The notes: a model not told the origin generated them from the sequence alone. Shown: positions 30,862-42,949, counted from the first letter of the stretch. The stretch is DNA of 64,000 bases from Micrasema longulum (GCA_022494885.1 JAGVSM010004284.1:1-64000); one strand, 5' to 3'. Program-made: numbers and translations.

Positions 30862-31640
30862 ACCACTCATTTCTTACGCCGATAATACCTACTGTGATAA
30901 TTTGTAATAAAAAAACTTGGAATGATGTTAATAAAGTGGCTAATATAGACTTAAAAGTTTTGAAAGAGTTGTTGGATCAAAGTTACTTGACAATGAATTC
31001 AGAAAAAACCCACTACCTAACATTCACATTAAACAATAGAAATAGACCTAATCATATAGACCAAAAATCTTACGACAAAAACGGCAGGGACCATACAAAC
31101 TGTCTTTTTCAATGTGTTACCCTAACCAAAAATCTAACATAAAATATCTGGGAATAATAATCGACCAAAATATGAAATGGAAAGAACAAAAAGATTAAAT
31201 GTGCAAAAGACTAAGCAAAATATTGCACATATTTTTAAAGCTTGGAGGTATTTTATCGACGGATCAATTGAAGACAGTTTATTATGCTCTAGTACAGGCA
31301 ATCATTCAATATGCAGTAGTTGGATGGGGGGGGGCTTTTAACGGCCATTTTAGATCCTGAAATGTTCTACAAAAAAATAAAATTAAAATAAAACTATAAA
31401 TACCATCCTTATTCTAAACTACCGAACTGTTCTAGGAATTTAATGTTTTAAGAGTGGAGGATGTCAACGGAAAGTGATGTATGCTCCAGGTGCATAAGGA
31501 GAGCCTCCCATCGGACCGTATAACGGGAAGGTTAAGAACATGATGCCTCAATAATTTACCACAAAATCTACGGAAAATTTAAGGATAAATTGAAGAAAAG
31601 CTTTCTGACATAATTAACATTAACCGTATTTTGAAGATAA
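30862..31640 (+). mobile_element. Jockey-like LINE RT and post-RT fragment
   Basis: After SYADN (normally YADD, so one catalytic Asp is altered) come TWNDVNKVANIDLKVLKELL and SYLTMNSEKTHYLTF, the palm/thumb region of RT. Then, across frameshifts, NIKYLGIIIDQNMKWKEQ, QLKTVYYALVQAIIQY and VVGWGGAF. GWGG is shared with the element at 49.5 kb. A G-run at about 31326-31335 coincides with loss of frame. It is a dead copy. Confidence 0.75.
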
Positions 31641-32579
31641 AAATATATGCATATATGTGGCTGTGTATTTCAATTTATTAATTTTGTGTTTTTATTTATT
31701 TTTTTATGTGTTAAATTTTCTCAATTTATAAAATTTTTAAATTTTTTGTTTATTGTATTATTGTGTTTTGCATTTTTGTTTCTTTTACATATCATTTTGC
31801 AAACTTGCCAAACACAAAATCCAGACTCTTTTATGGCAAGTTCAACCTAAAGTGTTCAATTTTTTTATTGTATGTATTGTTTTTTTGCTAATAACGGATT
31901 TTATTTTTTGAAAATTAAAAAAACAATGAAACATTTGCATCTTAAGGTAAATGCTTGCCATGTCTGCACAGATCTTGCCATGATCATGCCTACTGTACTT
32001 TTTAATAGTTTATTCAATAGTTTCTGAGATTCTATGATTATAAACATTGTTAACGTAAAATTTAATATATATATATTATTTGTCAATAAAGGTCAATCCA
32101 TTGGAGCTTTCATAAGCTTGTTTATTGGCTTTAAAACAATCAGTGGAACATCAGTTGCATTGCTAATTACATATTACCGTGATTAATATTTGCATTTAAG
32201 GTATCTTGATAAGTAAGCTTCGAGTGCGTTCTAGGCATTGATTTTATGATCAACAATGTATGAGTTTGTCCTAAGTCCTGTAGACAAAGACTAGATTTTA
32301 CCCCATAGGTAAAATTAACATAACCCATAATTAAACCAACTTGTCCAAGAAGTAGTAAAATTTTAAAATATTTTCGCGTGCTGCCTAGTTCGTAGGACAT
32401 GTATCTATAATTATAATTTAGTCAGATAAATTTTATCCGCATCAATATTATTCATAGTCCTAACGCATCTATATATCTGATCTAGATTTTTTAAAAGATT
32501 TTTTTTATTTGTTTAACTTTTTGTACCTAATTTTATTTGTACATTGGCGGGCTTATTGTCAAATGGCAATTTTTTCCCA
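31641..32579. other. AT-rich DNA with a family P relic
   Basis: 31641-31860 may be the UTR of the preceding LINE. At about 32255-32330, GTTTGTCCTAAGTCCTGTAG, then ACAAAGACTAGATTTTACCC resembles the outer end of family P. Nothing else was seen. Confidence 0.4.
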
Positions 32580-33262
32580 CCAACCCACAAAATGATAGTT
32601 TCATTTTTATAATTTAAATTACAGAACATTTTCAATAGAAAAAAAGATTAAAAAGCTAAGGATATATAAAAATAAAAATAAAAATAAACGTAATTGTTTA
32701 TAAATTACCATTAATCAAAACAATTACTCAATAGAAAAAATAAAAAAGAGGAGAGAGGAAAGGAGGAGAGATTAAGAAAGAGAAAGGAGATGTTTCTTCA
32801 GACGTGATTTAAACAGAGATAATGTAGTAACATATTTGATGGTGGATAGGATATGATTCCACAGTGGAGCCGCATGGACACTTTATGAGTTAGAGAAGAA
32901 AGAGGAATTTTGGATGGGTATTAAGAAAGTGCCTTGAGAATAAGAACGAAGAGGTAAACCATGAACTGATAAGAGTTGAAAATTTTCACGCAGATATATA
33001 GAAGCGTTAGGACTATGAAGTACATTGAACAGAAGTAAGAGGGAGTGATAGTCTCTCCGTTGTCTGATTTTAAGCCATTTTAGTTGCCTACGATAATCAG
33101 AAATGTGGTCATATTTCCTAAAACCAAAAATATACCTTATGCATGTATTTTGAGGTATTCAAGTTTATCGAGTTGCTCACAGCTTAAATCAGTCATGGAA
33201 ACATCAGCGTAATCTAGAATGGGTAGTAGTAATGCTTGTACAAGAAATTATATTATTGTTAC
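32580..33262 (-). mobile_element. LINE post-RT domain and 3' UTR
   Basis: Minus-strand translation from about 33245 gives LVQALLLPILDYADVS, then CEQLDKLEYLKIHA, a stop, a frame change, then YDHISDYR-type sequence, WLKIRQRRDYHSLLLLFN and VLHSPNASIYLREN. L-P-ILDYAD followed by LRKYDH-x-S and RR-x-x-H-x-LL is a standard signature of insect non-LTR elements. One stop and one or two frame changes have killed it. The A-rich 3' end is at about 32640-32760. Confidence 0.72.
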
Positions 33263-33869
33263 GAGTATATACAAATCAAAGCCTTTTTATAACAATGGTA
33301 AATGAAATGATTAGTAGGTAATAAAAATACTGAAATTCCCCCCTCGATGCAAGCTTGCTTCAGCTTGTTACAAAACCATCGTGTAGTAATAAAAAAATAG
33401 TACTTTGAAGTACTATTTTTTTAAAAGTATTATCAGTTAAATTCAAATTAATACTGTGCGTGAATAGTTGAGGGTACTCACCTTTTTGATGACCTTCTTT
33501 GAAAGAACCTCAGCTTTCAACTTTCATCTTTCACTGGCAAAGAATGTCACAATGAAGAATGAAAAGGGTACAATGAGTACTTTAAAGTTTATCGACGAGA
33601 AATCATAATAACTTCAATCGGGGGGTGTATTATACCGTAATGATGGTATATTTATATAAGGCACACGTTATTATTTCTAATTCTATAGTCATGTCACTTA
33701 ATTTATACCTTTATGCTCTTGACGTTTCGTGTGGCTTAGTTTGTTATTCTAAGATCAAACGATAACATTGATGTTGTACTAATGTGATTGCCTACATGTA
33801 CGATTGATCGCCATAAGCTTTCACACAAATGATTTAATTCTGATTATTAATCCTGGCGATTAATAATTT

Positions 33870-34185
33870 AAAAGCGCGGCTATCGTTTTATCGAGCAATC
33901 TAATCAAAGTGTCCTTGCTCGCCAAAATAATGTTCGATCACTTTTTTGTAGAGTCGTGCCAAGAGCGCGTGGCAACAGAAGATGTATTTATTTCACAAGT
34001 CATGGATCGCGATTTTGGATTTGAGATATCGCGGAGTATCAGATGATCGGGTGTTCCGCGGGTCGCGTGGGAACGGCACGAGCGATCACACCTAACTGAA
34101 CGGTCGTTGTGATCACCTGTGAGAAGACACGTGATGGCGAGGTGTGGAGAGGGGTGGGGATCCGCCGAAAGTGGAGGGGGGCTAT
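33870..34185. promoter_or_regulatory. GC-richer single-copy island, candidate regulatory element
   Basis: No ORF of note. It has ATCAAAG (33903-33909, TCF-like core), CACCTG (34114-34119), CACGTG (34128-34133) and several TCGCG/CGCGA words. It is not repeated elsewhere in the window. Promoter, enhancer or 5' UTR cannot be told apart from sequence alone. Confidence 0.3.
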
Positions 34186-34777
34186 TAAAGAAGGCTGTGT
34201 TTCACCTTTATGTATTTTTTGTGTTGAATAACTGACTTTTGAGCGGAATTTTAAAGGTGCATAGAAGCTGTCGCTAGGAGAATTTTAATTAATGATCGCA
34301 GTTTTTTAATTGTTTTTTGTACAATTTTAAAACCACCGTAAAAGTAAAGCAGGTTCTTATTAAGGTATAATTATTTTCGTAAACGGACTGGTTAATTTTA
34401 CGCGAAATATTTTTTTAGTATTTTAAAACATCATATCAATAAATAGTCTTCTCGTAGTTTAAAACATAATTGGAATATTGTGGAGAACACCAATTTAATT
34501 TTATGGAAATATTTTTAAAAGCTCACATTTAAAAATATTTTACCGTCTTTAAGAACATAGGATGATCTTGTGTAATAAAAATAGGAATATATATTTTTAA
34601 ACCAAACACGTTTTGCAGTTAGGTAATTTAAAATATTCTGAAGTTACGATTTCCTATCTTATTATTTATTATTAAAATCGTGTTCTGTAATGTAATGTAT
34701 TTATTTAGATAGAAAGTTGTAAAAAAAACTTAAAAACTAATTATAACAAACATTAAACTCAATATGTTTTTGAACCG
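34186..34777. other. AT-rich DNA, nothing assignable
   Basis: No gene or repeat was recognised. Confidence 0.4.
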
Positions 34778-34942
34778 GGTTGTGGTGCCGTGGTAGTATT
34801 GTGGACTCGCGGACCAAAGATCCCAGGTTCAAATCCCACTCTACCACAACTCGATTTCCTTTTTTCCAACACAAGTTATTTACGACTTTTAGGAAATGGC
34901 CTGAAAATTTTAATATTTGGGTAAATAAAAAGAACTCAAGTA
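34778..34942 (+). mobile_element. tRNA-derived SINE, family 1
   Basis: Head GTTGTGGTGCCGTGGTAGTA, then TTGTGGACTCGCGGACC; B-box GGTTCAAATCC (34826-34836); body CAACTCGATTTCC; tail TTATTTACGACTTTTAGG, AATATTTGGGTAAATAAAAA and GAACTCAAGTATT. Confidence 0.75.
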
Positions 34943-35589
34943 TTTCTGTTTTTTACAATAAAAAAAAATGTACTAAAGTATTTTCATTTACTATATTACA
35001 AGTTATTCAATTCAGACGCATTATGTTTCCTATTTTTTTCGTATTTTCCATTCTTCATTTGATTAAATTCTTTGAGCAATTTTGTATGTGTCATCTCCCT
35101 GTTTCTGAAATTCACACGAGGGATGTTGTATTGCTAAGTTTTCTTGAATATTATTTTTCAGTACTTTATTTTTTTTAAAAATTTTATTATAGGAGATAAG
35201 CGGCTAAAATTTACAAATTATTTCGTTTTGAAAAAAATGTTTATCTCTTGGAGGACTTGTGTTCTGCAGCGTAGAGAGCCTCTCTCCTGGAGGTCATCCT
35301 TGCGCTGCGCTGGTCGGACCAGATAAAAACTGCAACAGGTACTTCGTTTGGGGCAGCTCTCAGAAATGTGGGGTGTTGAGACTAGTGGAGTACCTACAGT
35401 AGTCTTGAAAATACGCCGCAGTCACGATCCTCGGCCATATAGGACCGACTAGGAAGAAGTAACATTTATAATCGTCTTGAGAGTTTTTAAACTATTATTT
35501 TTACTAAAAATATGAACATTACAAGATATTACAATGACACACTTCAAAAAAAAATCTGAAATTTCATTGCCTTACTGTGTGTCCCGAAC
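34943..35589. other. Mostly AT-rich DNA with a mixed patch
   Basis: A GC-richer patch at 35250-35450 (CTGCAGCGTAGAGAGCCTC, GGTCATCCTTGCGCTGCGC) has no second copy and no splice-bounded ORF. Unassigned. Confidence 0.35.
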
Positions 35590-35925
35590 ATTGGGTACCG
35601 TACCGTACCTTGAACCATGACCAAGGATGGATGGATTTAGATCATGAGGAGCGAATGGACAGCGAGAGAACGGCTAAAAATATTTACAATGCGAATGTTG
35701 ATGGATGCAGAAGTATAGAAAGACTGAGAAAGACATGGCATGACCAAATCCGAAAAATATTTGAAGATCGACATTTTAAAAGTCGGAATAATTGGCGCGC
35801 GTGCATGAGAAGATGTATGAATGTAGAGGAAGCGAGATGCGTATGCAAAGTTAGAATGATGTGGCGTTCTATCTTCTCTGTCTACCCTTATGGGGAAACG
35901 GCGTGATGGTTTGTGTATTGTTGAT
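35590..35925 (+). mobile_element. LINE C-terminus and 3' end, family of 9.0-9.5 kb
   Basis: An open reading contains ERMDSERTAKNIYNANVDGC, RLRKTWHDQIRKIF, then CMNVEEARCVCKVRMMWRSI, ending SVYPYGETA. It is about 75% alike by eye to the 9.0-9.5 kb copy. It begins inside a cluster of GTACCTTG-type repeats at 35594-35630. Confidence 0.75.
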
Positions 35926-36924
35926 TGTATTTTTTATAATATTAGCCATATTTGAATGCCAACCATTAATAAAATATATGTTACCTATCAATGTTTTCTT
36001 TTTCACCATGTGTAATTCATCTTATTTAAAACTATAGAAATAATATACAAAACATCATAAAGAAACATAAATATATAGTTTTACTGGACGATTACTTTAT
36101 ATGACCAAGGTACGATACCATATGGTCCAAGGTATGAGACCGTACCGTACCTTGGGTCAAAATAAGAGGTTTCGTAAATTGTCATTTCTACATAAACAAC
36201 GAGTATTAATGATATACATAAGAAATCCTCTAACAATATGATTGTAAATAACCGATCTAATCAGTTCGATAAAAAAATAAACGTTCTTTGTCAATTAAAC
36301 ATTTTATGAGACTTTGAAAACAAACGGCCCAAGGTACAAACCTCTCCCCTACCTATGATTAAAGATCTGCTTACCTGTCCTTTTTTTAAAAAACATTTTT
36401 CTAACTTTAAAATTTCTAACTTTAAGATTTGTTTTTTCTCTCACTTTGTTTGCATGCATGTTTGCATGTATTTTGTTATTGTATAATTTCTTTAAAATAT
36501 ACATGTATTTCAAGTAATTAATAATGTGTACAGTACGAGTATATTAATATTTCATACTCGATAGTTTTTAAATATTTTTATTTTTAAGCACTCTTTATAC
36601 CGCATATATGTAAATAGCAGAAATGCCGTATATAAATAAATAAATAAATGTATATTGCGCGAAAGCACTGTGTTTTAATACGTAAACATGTTTTTTAAAG
36701 CGGATTTTTTTCGTTTATCTACTGTATATTATTTGAGAAAAGGCAATGCGTGACGTGTATATTAATTTTAAAAAATCTGTAAGTTTTATTTGACTATAGA
36801 TACTATTCCGATTTCCCTCAGCTTATAAGCATAAAGCATAAGCTAATAAACTCATCTTCATTTATAAATATAGAACAATAATTATTATGTATACTTCCCT
36901 ATATGTAAAGTAAGTACCTACCTA
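35926..36924. other. AT-rich DNA with GTACCTTGG repeats
   Basis: CCAAGGTAC or its inverse occurs around 36105, 36127, 36148 and 36330, with a further one at 35605. An AT-rich tail with (AAAT)n at about 36636-36648 ends one inserted repeat. Confidence 0.4.
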
Positions 36925-37350
36925 CTACCTACCATGCGTGATTTGTCCATAGATTGGATGGAGCCAATGCTTTCCTAAAAAAATGATTTCTAAACAAACG
37001 GTACCTATTTTTTATTCTAATAAAATTTGCTATAAGTTGACTAATCTTTTTAGTAATTAGAACAAATATTTTTTTATTATATTATTAAAGCAATTTGAGA
37101 TGGGTTCGATGTTCATTAATTAATAACTTTCAACAAAATGCGACAAACTCACACAACCTTTTGCTTTTGCAGTTAATTTAAGTCAAATTCATTATGCTTT
37201 GTCTAATTCTGGCCACCCAGTATTAAATTCACTAGTCCGCGCACGCGCAAGATCATAAAAGCTCTGTGGAAGCAGTTCTAACAAACCAATCCATATTTAT
37301 TGTTCATAAATTGTGACTGTTTTATTTCAAACTCACTACTTCAATCGGTT
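36925..37350 (+). repeat. Dispersed repeat F, copy 1
   Basis: ATAGATTGGATGGAGCCAAT, then GCGCACGCGCAAGATC, CTGTGGAAGCAGTTCTAAC, AAACCAATCCATATTT and CTTCAATCGGTTGA match 56255-56590. Class unknown; the right end is abutted by a LINE tail. Confidence 0.6.
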
Positions 37351-37354
37351 GACA

Positions 37355-37512
37355 CAGTGATATTATTTATTTATTTTATTTTATTTTATAAATTTATTGC
37401 ATAAAATAAGTATACATATTTAATAACAAGAATCTATATAAAACTAGTGAATAGAAAATGAAAACGGAGTGTTTTCTGTTTATGATAGTCTGCATCTAAC
37501 ATCTATTACAAT
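37355..37512 (-). mobile_element. LINE 3' tail, pair with 55.03-55.17 kb
   Basis: The reverse complement reads GATGCAGACTATCATAAACA, AACACTCCGTTTTCATTTTC, TATATAGATTCTTGTTATTA and ends in AAAATAAAATAAATAA. It matches GATGGAGACTATCATAAACA and the following bases at 55.04 kb. Confidence 0.65.
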
Positions 37513-38584
37513 ATTAAACTTTGAAATATAACGTTATTATGCAAAAATTATGGCATGAAATTGCATTTTAGTTTATTTCTAGTTACATATGTATCGTTCT
37601 CCAACGATAGTAGGTAGATATACATACATTGAGATAATATCTCTAAATAACATTTTCTGAGATGATCTGACTTTGAGGTGTGCAAAGGGTCTGACTGTCT
37701 TAGATTATGAATGATATATTTTCACATAGGTTAAATAAAGAAGTAAATTAGAAAATATTAATTTATTTAATTTATTAACATGTCTGCATGTGTACCTATC
37801 AGTGGCGAATAGTGATTTTATTTACAGGTAAGCTATAAAAAAATATCATATATTTGTACCTACATAGAAGGTACATAATATAATGTAAGGAATATATACT
37901 ATACATTGATTTTTTTCTGTGGTTCTGTGTGATACAACAACTCTCATCGATGAAATCAACTCAAACGGTGTAACTTCGTGGTATATTATATAAAATAGAT
38001 ATATTGTCCATTAATATAACACATAATTCATTAAAAAATAAATTAAAAATACCACTATGAATTTAGTCGATATTAAATATTCAATTGAAATGTCAACTGG
38101 CCGCATTGTTCTAGTAATTAATAGTTCTAAAAACGGCCGCGTGGAACGCTATATGTCCTGCAATATGACGCATGAAAGTAATTATGGTCTTATGTCAAAA
38201 GTACCATCTCAAAGAAAAATAGTCCTTAAGAAAAAATGTTTTAAATACTGTTTTCCAAATCAAAAATCATTAAATAATTTGTGTAATTTGCAAGTTTAAT
38301 CTAGGAGAAAAAACCCGCACTGGGGTTAATACATTCAAAATATTGTATAGTTATTTGTATGAAAAAATAAGCTGAAATAAACAGTTAGTTTCTTGGATCA
38401 CCGCAGGCGCTGGCGCGCTTTATTAAATTTTATATTTATATTAGGATAAAACTACAAACGGTGGAAATGATTAAAAATAAATGGTTATTATTTATTTGTT
38501 TTTCTGTACATAGAGTTACAATAAAAAATTATTATGGTTAGTCAAATATGATGGTAAGCTGTGTATAATCGCTTTTATACACGA
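37513..38584. other. AT-rich DNA, nothing assignable
   Basis: An 80-codon reading at 38057-38299 has no recognisable family and no supporting splice or codon signal. Confidence 0.35.
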
Positions 38585-38905
38585 TTCGCCCCTGGTACCC
38601 ATCTCAATATCGAAAATTTCGGGTTTACCTCGCAGTTACTTTGGGCTAGCGTCATACAAACGTTCGAAATTAACGTACAAAAGAACGTTTTCAATTACAT
38701 TGTGTGGTTTCCAGAAAATTTGACTTTCCACGTTAGCGTGAAAAACCGTTTGAAAGCTGGGCTAATTCTCTTCGCAAGCGCCTCCCCTCTCCCCTCCCCC
38801 TCCAGCGACGCCGCTCGCCATTGGTCGCCTGGCTGGGGGGCGGGGCTTAGCTTAGATTACCCGAGCAATCTAAGCAGACGCACGTCTAGTAATTTTAACA
38901 TTACA
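38585..38905. promoter_or_regulatory. GC-rich island with GC box, CCAAT box and hairpin
   Basis: A C-rich tract (38781-38808) is followed by an inverted CCAAT box (CCATTGG, about 38818-38824), GGGGGCGGGGC (38836-38846), and a hairpin with 9-bp perfect stem, GCTTAGATT/AATCTAAGC (38850-38875). This looks like a housekeeping-type promoter, but no first exon can be assigned. A weakly similar patch (GCCGATTGGTCGCGATTTCC) is at 42867-42900, so a transposon end is the alternative. Confidence 0.35.
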
Positions 38906-39179
38906 AATGCCTAGTAAAATCTTAGGTCCATTTTGAATTTAAACTTAATATTTACTGTATTTCTAATCCGTTGGAATGGTTTGTTACGTAAACTTATTTA
39001 ATTTTCACAAATTTTCTATCGTGGGTAGGTAATAATTTTGACGGTGAAAAAACTATACGACCAAAATGCGCTACAATGGATTGAATTATTTTTACATTTT
39101 CTCAGAATTTAAGCAGCGTCGTATAAGCTGACACTTACGGATATCGGACGAATCTTGCGCCATTTTCGTAATATAATAC
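38906..39179. other. AT-rich DNA, nothing assignable
   Basis: No feature was recognised. Confidence 0.4.
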
Positions 39180-39330
39180 TTCAACGGCGCTTTACAAAGT
39201 GCTTTGTTATCAAATGCTACGGATTTATTTAAATGATTTAGAGATCAAGCGGGCTTTAAGTTTTTTACAAAACAGTTTCGCACTTTTGCTGGGAGAGCAT
39301 TCCTTAGGTTGAAGTAAGGTTGAACATACA
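39180..39330. repeat. Dispersed repeat G, copy 2
   Basis: GGCGCTTTACAAAGTGCTTT, then AAATGATTTAGAGATCAAGC and GGGCTTTAAG match 3890-4030. Confidence 0.5.
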
Positions 39331-39699
39331 TTAGATTGAATTGACCAACCTTTGTTCTTTTTCGTTTTCTAAAGAGTTTTTTATACATCATTTGACGTTT
39401 AATCATATTTAATGTTTATTCGATGACTTAAATAAAATATCCTAAAAATAGGAATAGTGCAATAAGAAATAACATCAATAAGCGTTTATATAAAAGTATT
39501 CCAGCAGATTTATAAACTCTTGTGATTATGAATGATATTATTTGTTGCTGGACCTCTGCGCCGCGTTGGCTGCGCGGGGACACAAGCGCGGCACAATAAG
39601 TATGATTGTTTACCTTTTAATATTATAATATATGCATTACGTTTTTATATTATACTCAATGCATTTTATATAGATATATTTATAATTTAACAATCAAAC

Positions 39700-40345
39700 A
39701 AACATATTACAACAGAAATGAATAACATTTAAGAGAAGGTAATATAAAAGTCCAGGGCTTATGACCTGTCAATGGCTGGTTTAAGTGGCCACTTTACACA
39801 CTGTGTAACATTCACCATTCTGCCCATATTCGAACATCTATATTCCTTCAATTCTTACATATGTTGATGTTTGTGAAGTTAAAGTAATATGTAATATGAA
39901 TCCAGTCCTTGTCTACAAAAATTTGGACAAACTCAAAATTTTGTTGATAAATTCACCTGGTCCATGAAGAAGTATAGAAATTGAAAAAATGACATTTTCA
40001 GGCGTTGCCTAGTATGCAGGTGAAATAATTTAATTAGACGAATCTCACCCGTATAAATAAAGGTTTCAGCTGTATAGCTTCACAAACATCAAGAGATGAA
40101 AGAATTGAAGAAATAAAGATGTTCAAATATGGGCAGAATGGTGAATGTTATACAGAGTGTATTGTGGCCACTTAAACCAGCCATTGATAGGTCATAAGCC
40201 CTGTAGATGCCTGGACTTCTATATAGCCTTCTCTTAAATGTTCTTCATCTTCGTTGTAATGTGTTAATATAAACAGCTCCCCAGGGAGTTGAATCCAGTC
40301 CTTGTCTACGAAAATTTGGACCTACTCAAAATATTGTTAATTAAA
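39700..40345. mobile_element. Palindromic family P, most complete copy (P6)
   Basis: Left arm 39705-39883 and right arm about 40075-40260 are imperfect inverted repeats of roughly 180 bp. Landmarks are TTACAACAGAAATGAATAAC, GGCTTATGACCTGTCAATGG, GTGGCCACTTTACACACTG, and the mirrored GGTCATAAGCCCTGTAGATG. The centre (39890-40070) includes AATCCAGTCCTTGTCTAC and CAGGCGTTGCCTAGTATGC. The outer right end is CAGCTCCCCAGGGAGTTGAA, then ACTCAAAATATTGTTAAT. No ORF. Confidence 0.82.
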
Positions 40346-40529
40346 CTAATTGTATGTTCAAAATTCGTACAAAATAATCTCTTAATTTTTATTTTTTATT
40401 TTTTCCAACATAGCATCGGTTCAAATCTCACGATGCGTGAGAAGTTAAATAATAAAAAAAGTCTCACAAATATTTTTAATTATTATTATTATATTTGACA
40501 CTAAACAATACTTATCCTTAGGATATTTA

Positions 40530-41528
40530 GGTACCTAATGATAGAAACACGTGTAAAATTGAAACATAATAATTATATAAATGTACTGATGGATGATAAG
40601 CTTTTATTTAGAGATCACATAAATACAATAGTAGATAAGGCGTACAGACTTCTAGGGTTTATCTTACGAATCTTCAAGCCATTCTCATCACCAAATACAT
40701 TAAAACTTCTTTACTATACTTATGTGCGAAGTCAACTCGAATTCGCTTCATTAGTATAGTCCCCTCAATATAATGTATATATTAATCAAATTAAAAACAT
40801 TCAAAAGAAATTTATAAGGAGCCTGGAATATCGTTTTGGCAACATTGAAAATGATTACGGCGCATCTTTGATCAATTTTAATATAGAATCACTACAAAAA
40901 AGGCGCCTTACATATGATTTAATTTTTCTTTTCAAAATTCTCAATAATATAGTTGATTCGCCGTATCTTTTACAAAATATTGGTTTTCGTTGTCCTCTTC
41001 GCTATACTAGATTAAATTCCCTTTTTGTACCAACTTGTAAAAACAATTATACCTCAAATTCATTCATTAGACGTACCTGTAGAAATTATAACGGACTCAG
41101 TATTGATGTAGACATTTTTAACTGCACGTTGCATTTGTACAGAAAATTTCTTCATAAGGTCGATTATTTGGGATAGTTGCTGAATGTGCATCTTGAGTGG
41201 TTTATGCTATGTATATGTGCCGCATGTAATGTATATGTTTGTGTATGTTTTATATATGCGTTCATGTGTGTGCGTGGATGGCTCGGAGTGTACATTCGGT
41301 ATTTTTATTTATTTTAATTTATTACCTCCATGGAAAACGCAAATGTCAACAGTTATTCTTTTCTCACTTAAAATTCTTATTTATTTTTATTTTTTTTGTC
41401 ATATTTAATGTTTATATCTTTTTAATTTTTGAAAACTTAATTGGTCTTTTATGTTAAAAAATTGTTGTTTTTAATACTTATTTTGTATGACTGTATGTTT
41501 TCTGAATAAAATAAAGTAAATAAATAAA
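40530..41528 (+). mobile_element. Jockey-like LINE post-RT region and 3' UTR, one nonsense codon
   Basis: From about 40560 the reading is VLMDDKLLFRDHINTIVDKA, LLYYTYVRSQLEFASLV, a TAG stop near 40757, then SPQYNVYINQIKNIQKKF, LQKRRLTYDLIFLFKILNNI and TCRNYNGLSIDVDIFNCTL, ending HKVDYLG. The TAG replaces the Trp codon found at the same place in the related minus-strand copy (SSVWSPQY at 5.8 kb), so a single TGG-to-TAG change explains the break. The 3' UTR is TG-rich and ends in a (TAAA)n tail at about 41512-41528. Confidence 0.8.
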
Positions 41529-41529
41529 T

Positions 41530-42150
41530 AATAATTATCTTTATTTACAGTAATATATACAATGTGATTTTTATAAAACAAGAGTATACACCACAGATAT
41601 AGTGTATTATCTATTCAGTGGTATATACAGTTAAATGGGGGACTTGTTGCCACTAGCAGTTTCTTACAGTTTGACCAAAAACAAATTAAAATACATTAAT
41701 AAAAAAGTAAAAAAATAAACGATCCTAAAACAAAGTATAATAAAGTAAATAAATAATAAGTTTAAAAATACAAACGGTAAAACCATTATATTAGTTATGG
41801 TGTTTATTGTTTACGTTATGAACATTAAATACATTTTAATTTATTCAATTGCATTTTCTAAATATTCATTCATACTATAGAAATATTTTTAACTCTCTTG
41901 AGAAATTTTTTATATATTTCATTTCATTATGTTTATAGGGAAGCTTACTATAAATTTTGACTGGGGCCCTCTTTTTATAAATGATTGTTTCATCAATGGA
42001 ATTTTTACTTGACTTTTACCAACATTATAACAACAATAGTCAATTGTGTCGGTTAACATCAAAAATGGATATATCCAGACTAAGCATTTTTTCACAAAGA
42101 ACACTTTTCTGAAACTGATTATTGCTATTCGACTAAATTGTTATTTAGAC
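41530..42150 (-). mobile_element. LINE C-terminus and 3' UTR, tail-to-tail with the previous element
   Basis: Minus-strand reading: DYCCYNVGKSQVKIPLM, QSKFIVSFPINIM, then after stops FYSMNEYLEN. The last phrase is typical of the extreme C-terminus of several LINEs. Homology is weak and the copy decayed, so the class is a judgement. Confidence 0.45.
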
Positions 42151-42948
42151 TATATGTAGGTCTGATGTAGGTAATAAAAGTATTCTACGTTATTTGATTT
42201 GATCGATTAGACTTAGTTTCCGTGTAAAACTAATATAAAATTAGGATGTAACTTATTTTGATATATTTGAATGGATTTAACTAGTTTTGATAAAATTAAT
42301 TCGTGGATTTAACTAGCTTTGATCTAATCTGTCATTGAATGTCTGTGTCAGGGTTGTCACTTTTACGAAGTAAAAAATAAATAAAACCAATCGTTTTGAG
42401 TGTTACTGTGTTATTTGAGTGTTATTGAGTGTTATTGTGTGGATGTTGCCGATTTTGATATAAAATCAAACTTCTGACAACAATCATTATGGTATAATAT
42501 TGGATTTTTCCATTTTCGAAATAAGTATTCTATGTAAAACTAAACTTTTAATCGTGTTTCCACAAAAAATGATTTTTTATGAATTTTGGATTTAACCAAT
42601 TTTGATATCTACCGACACAATTGTCCATCTTTTGCTATTTAAGTTTTCCTTGTTATATTTTGTAGCAAGGATTCACACCTACATATAATGTTTCTTTATA
42701 CCCAGTACCTACGCATAACTGGACAGCTAGAAAGTTTTTTCTTTTTCTATGTTGGTAAACTTTTTTCAACTAAATTTCAAATTAGAGCAATTCCTGTTTT
42801 TTACCTTCGATTTGAAGTTCCTAATTCGAACGCCACTTGCGACGTTACGTTACTGGGGGTGGGGGAAAAATCAGTGCGCCGATTGGTCGCGATTTCCACG
42901 CGGATTGAGTGATTCTAACGCAGAGGCAAGACAAGTTTCGATATTCAA
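42151..42948. other. AT-rich DNA with short repeats and a GC-richer end
   Basis: The phrase GGATTTAACTAG-TTTGAT occurs twice (42273 and 42305), and GAGTGTTATTG is repeated at about 42415-42440. The patch at 42820-42925 contains GCCGATTGGTCGC as in the 38.8 kb island. Otherwise unassigned. Confidence 0.4.
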
Positions 42949-42949
42949 C

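Noticed and set aside
34780..34850. Possible tRNA gene at SINE family 1 head
   Set aside because: Shared with other SINE copies; no cloverleaf closes.
38057..38299. 80-codon plus-strand frame
   Set aside because: No recognisable motif, no splice sites in phase, AT-rich; kept only as a note.
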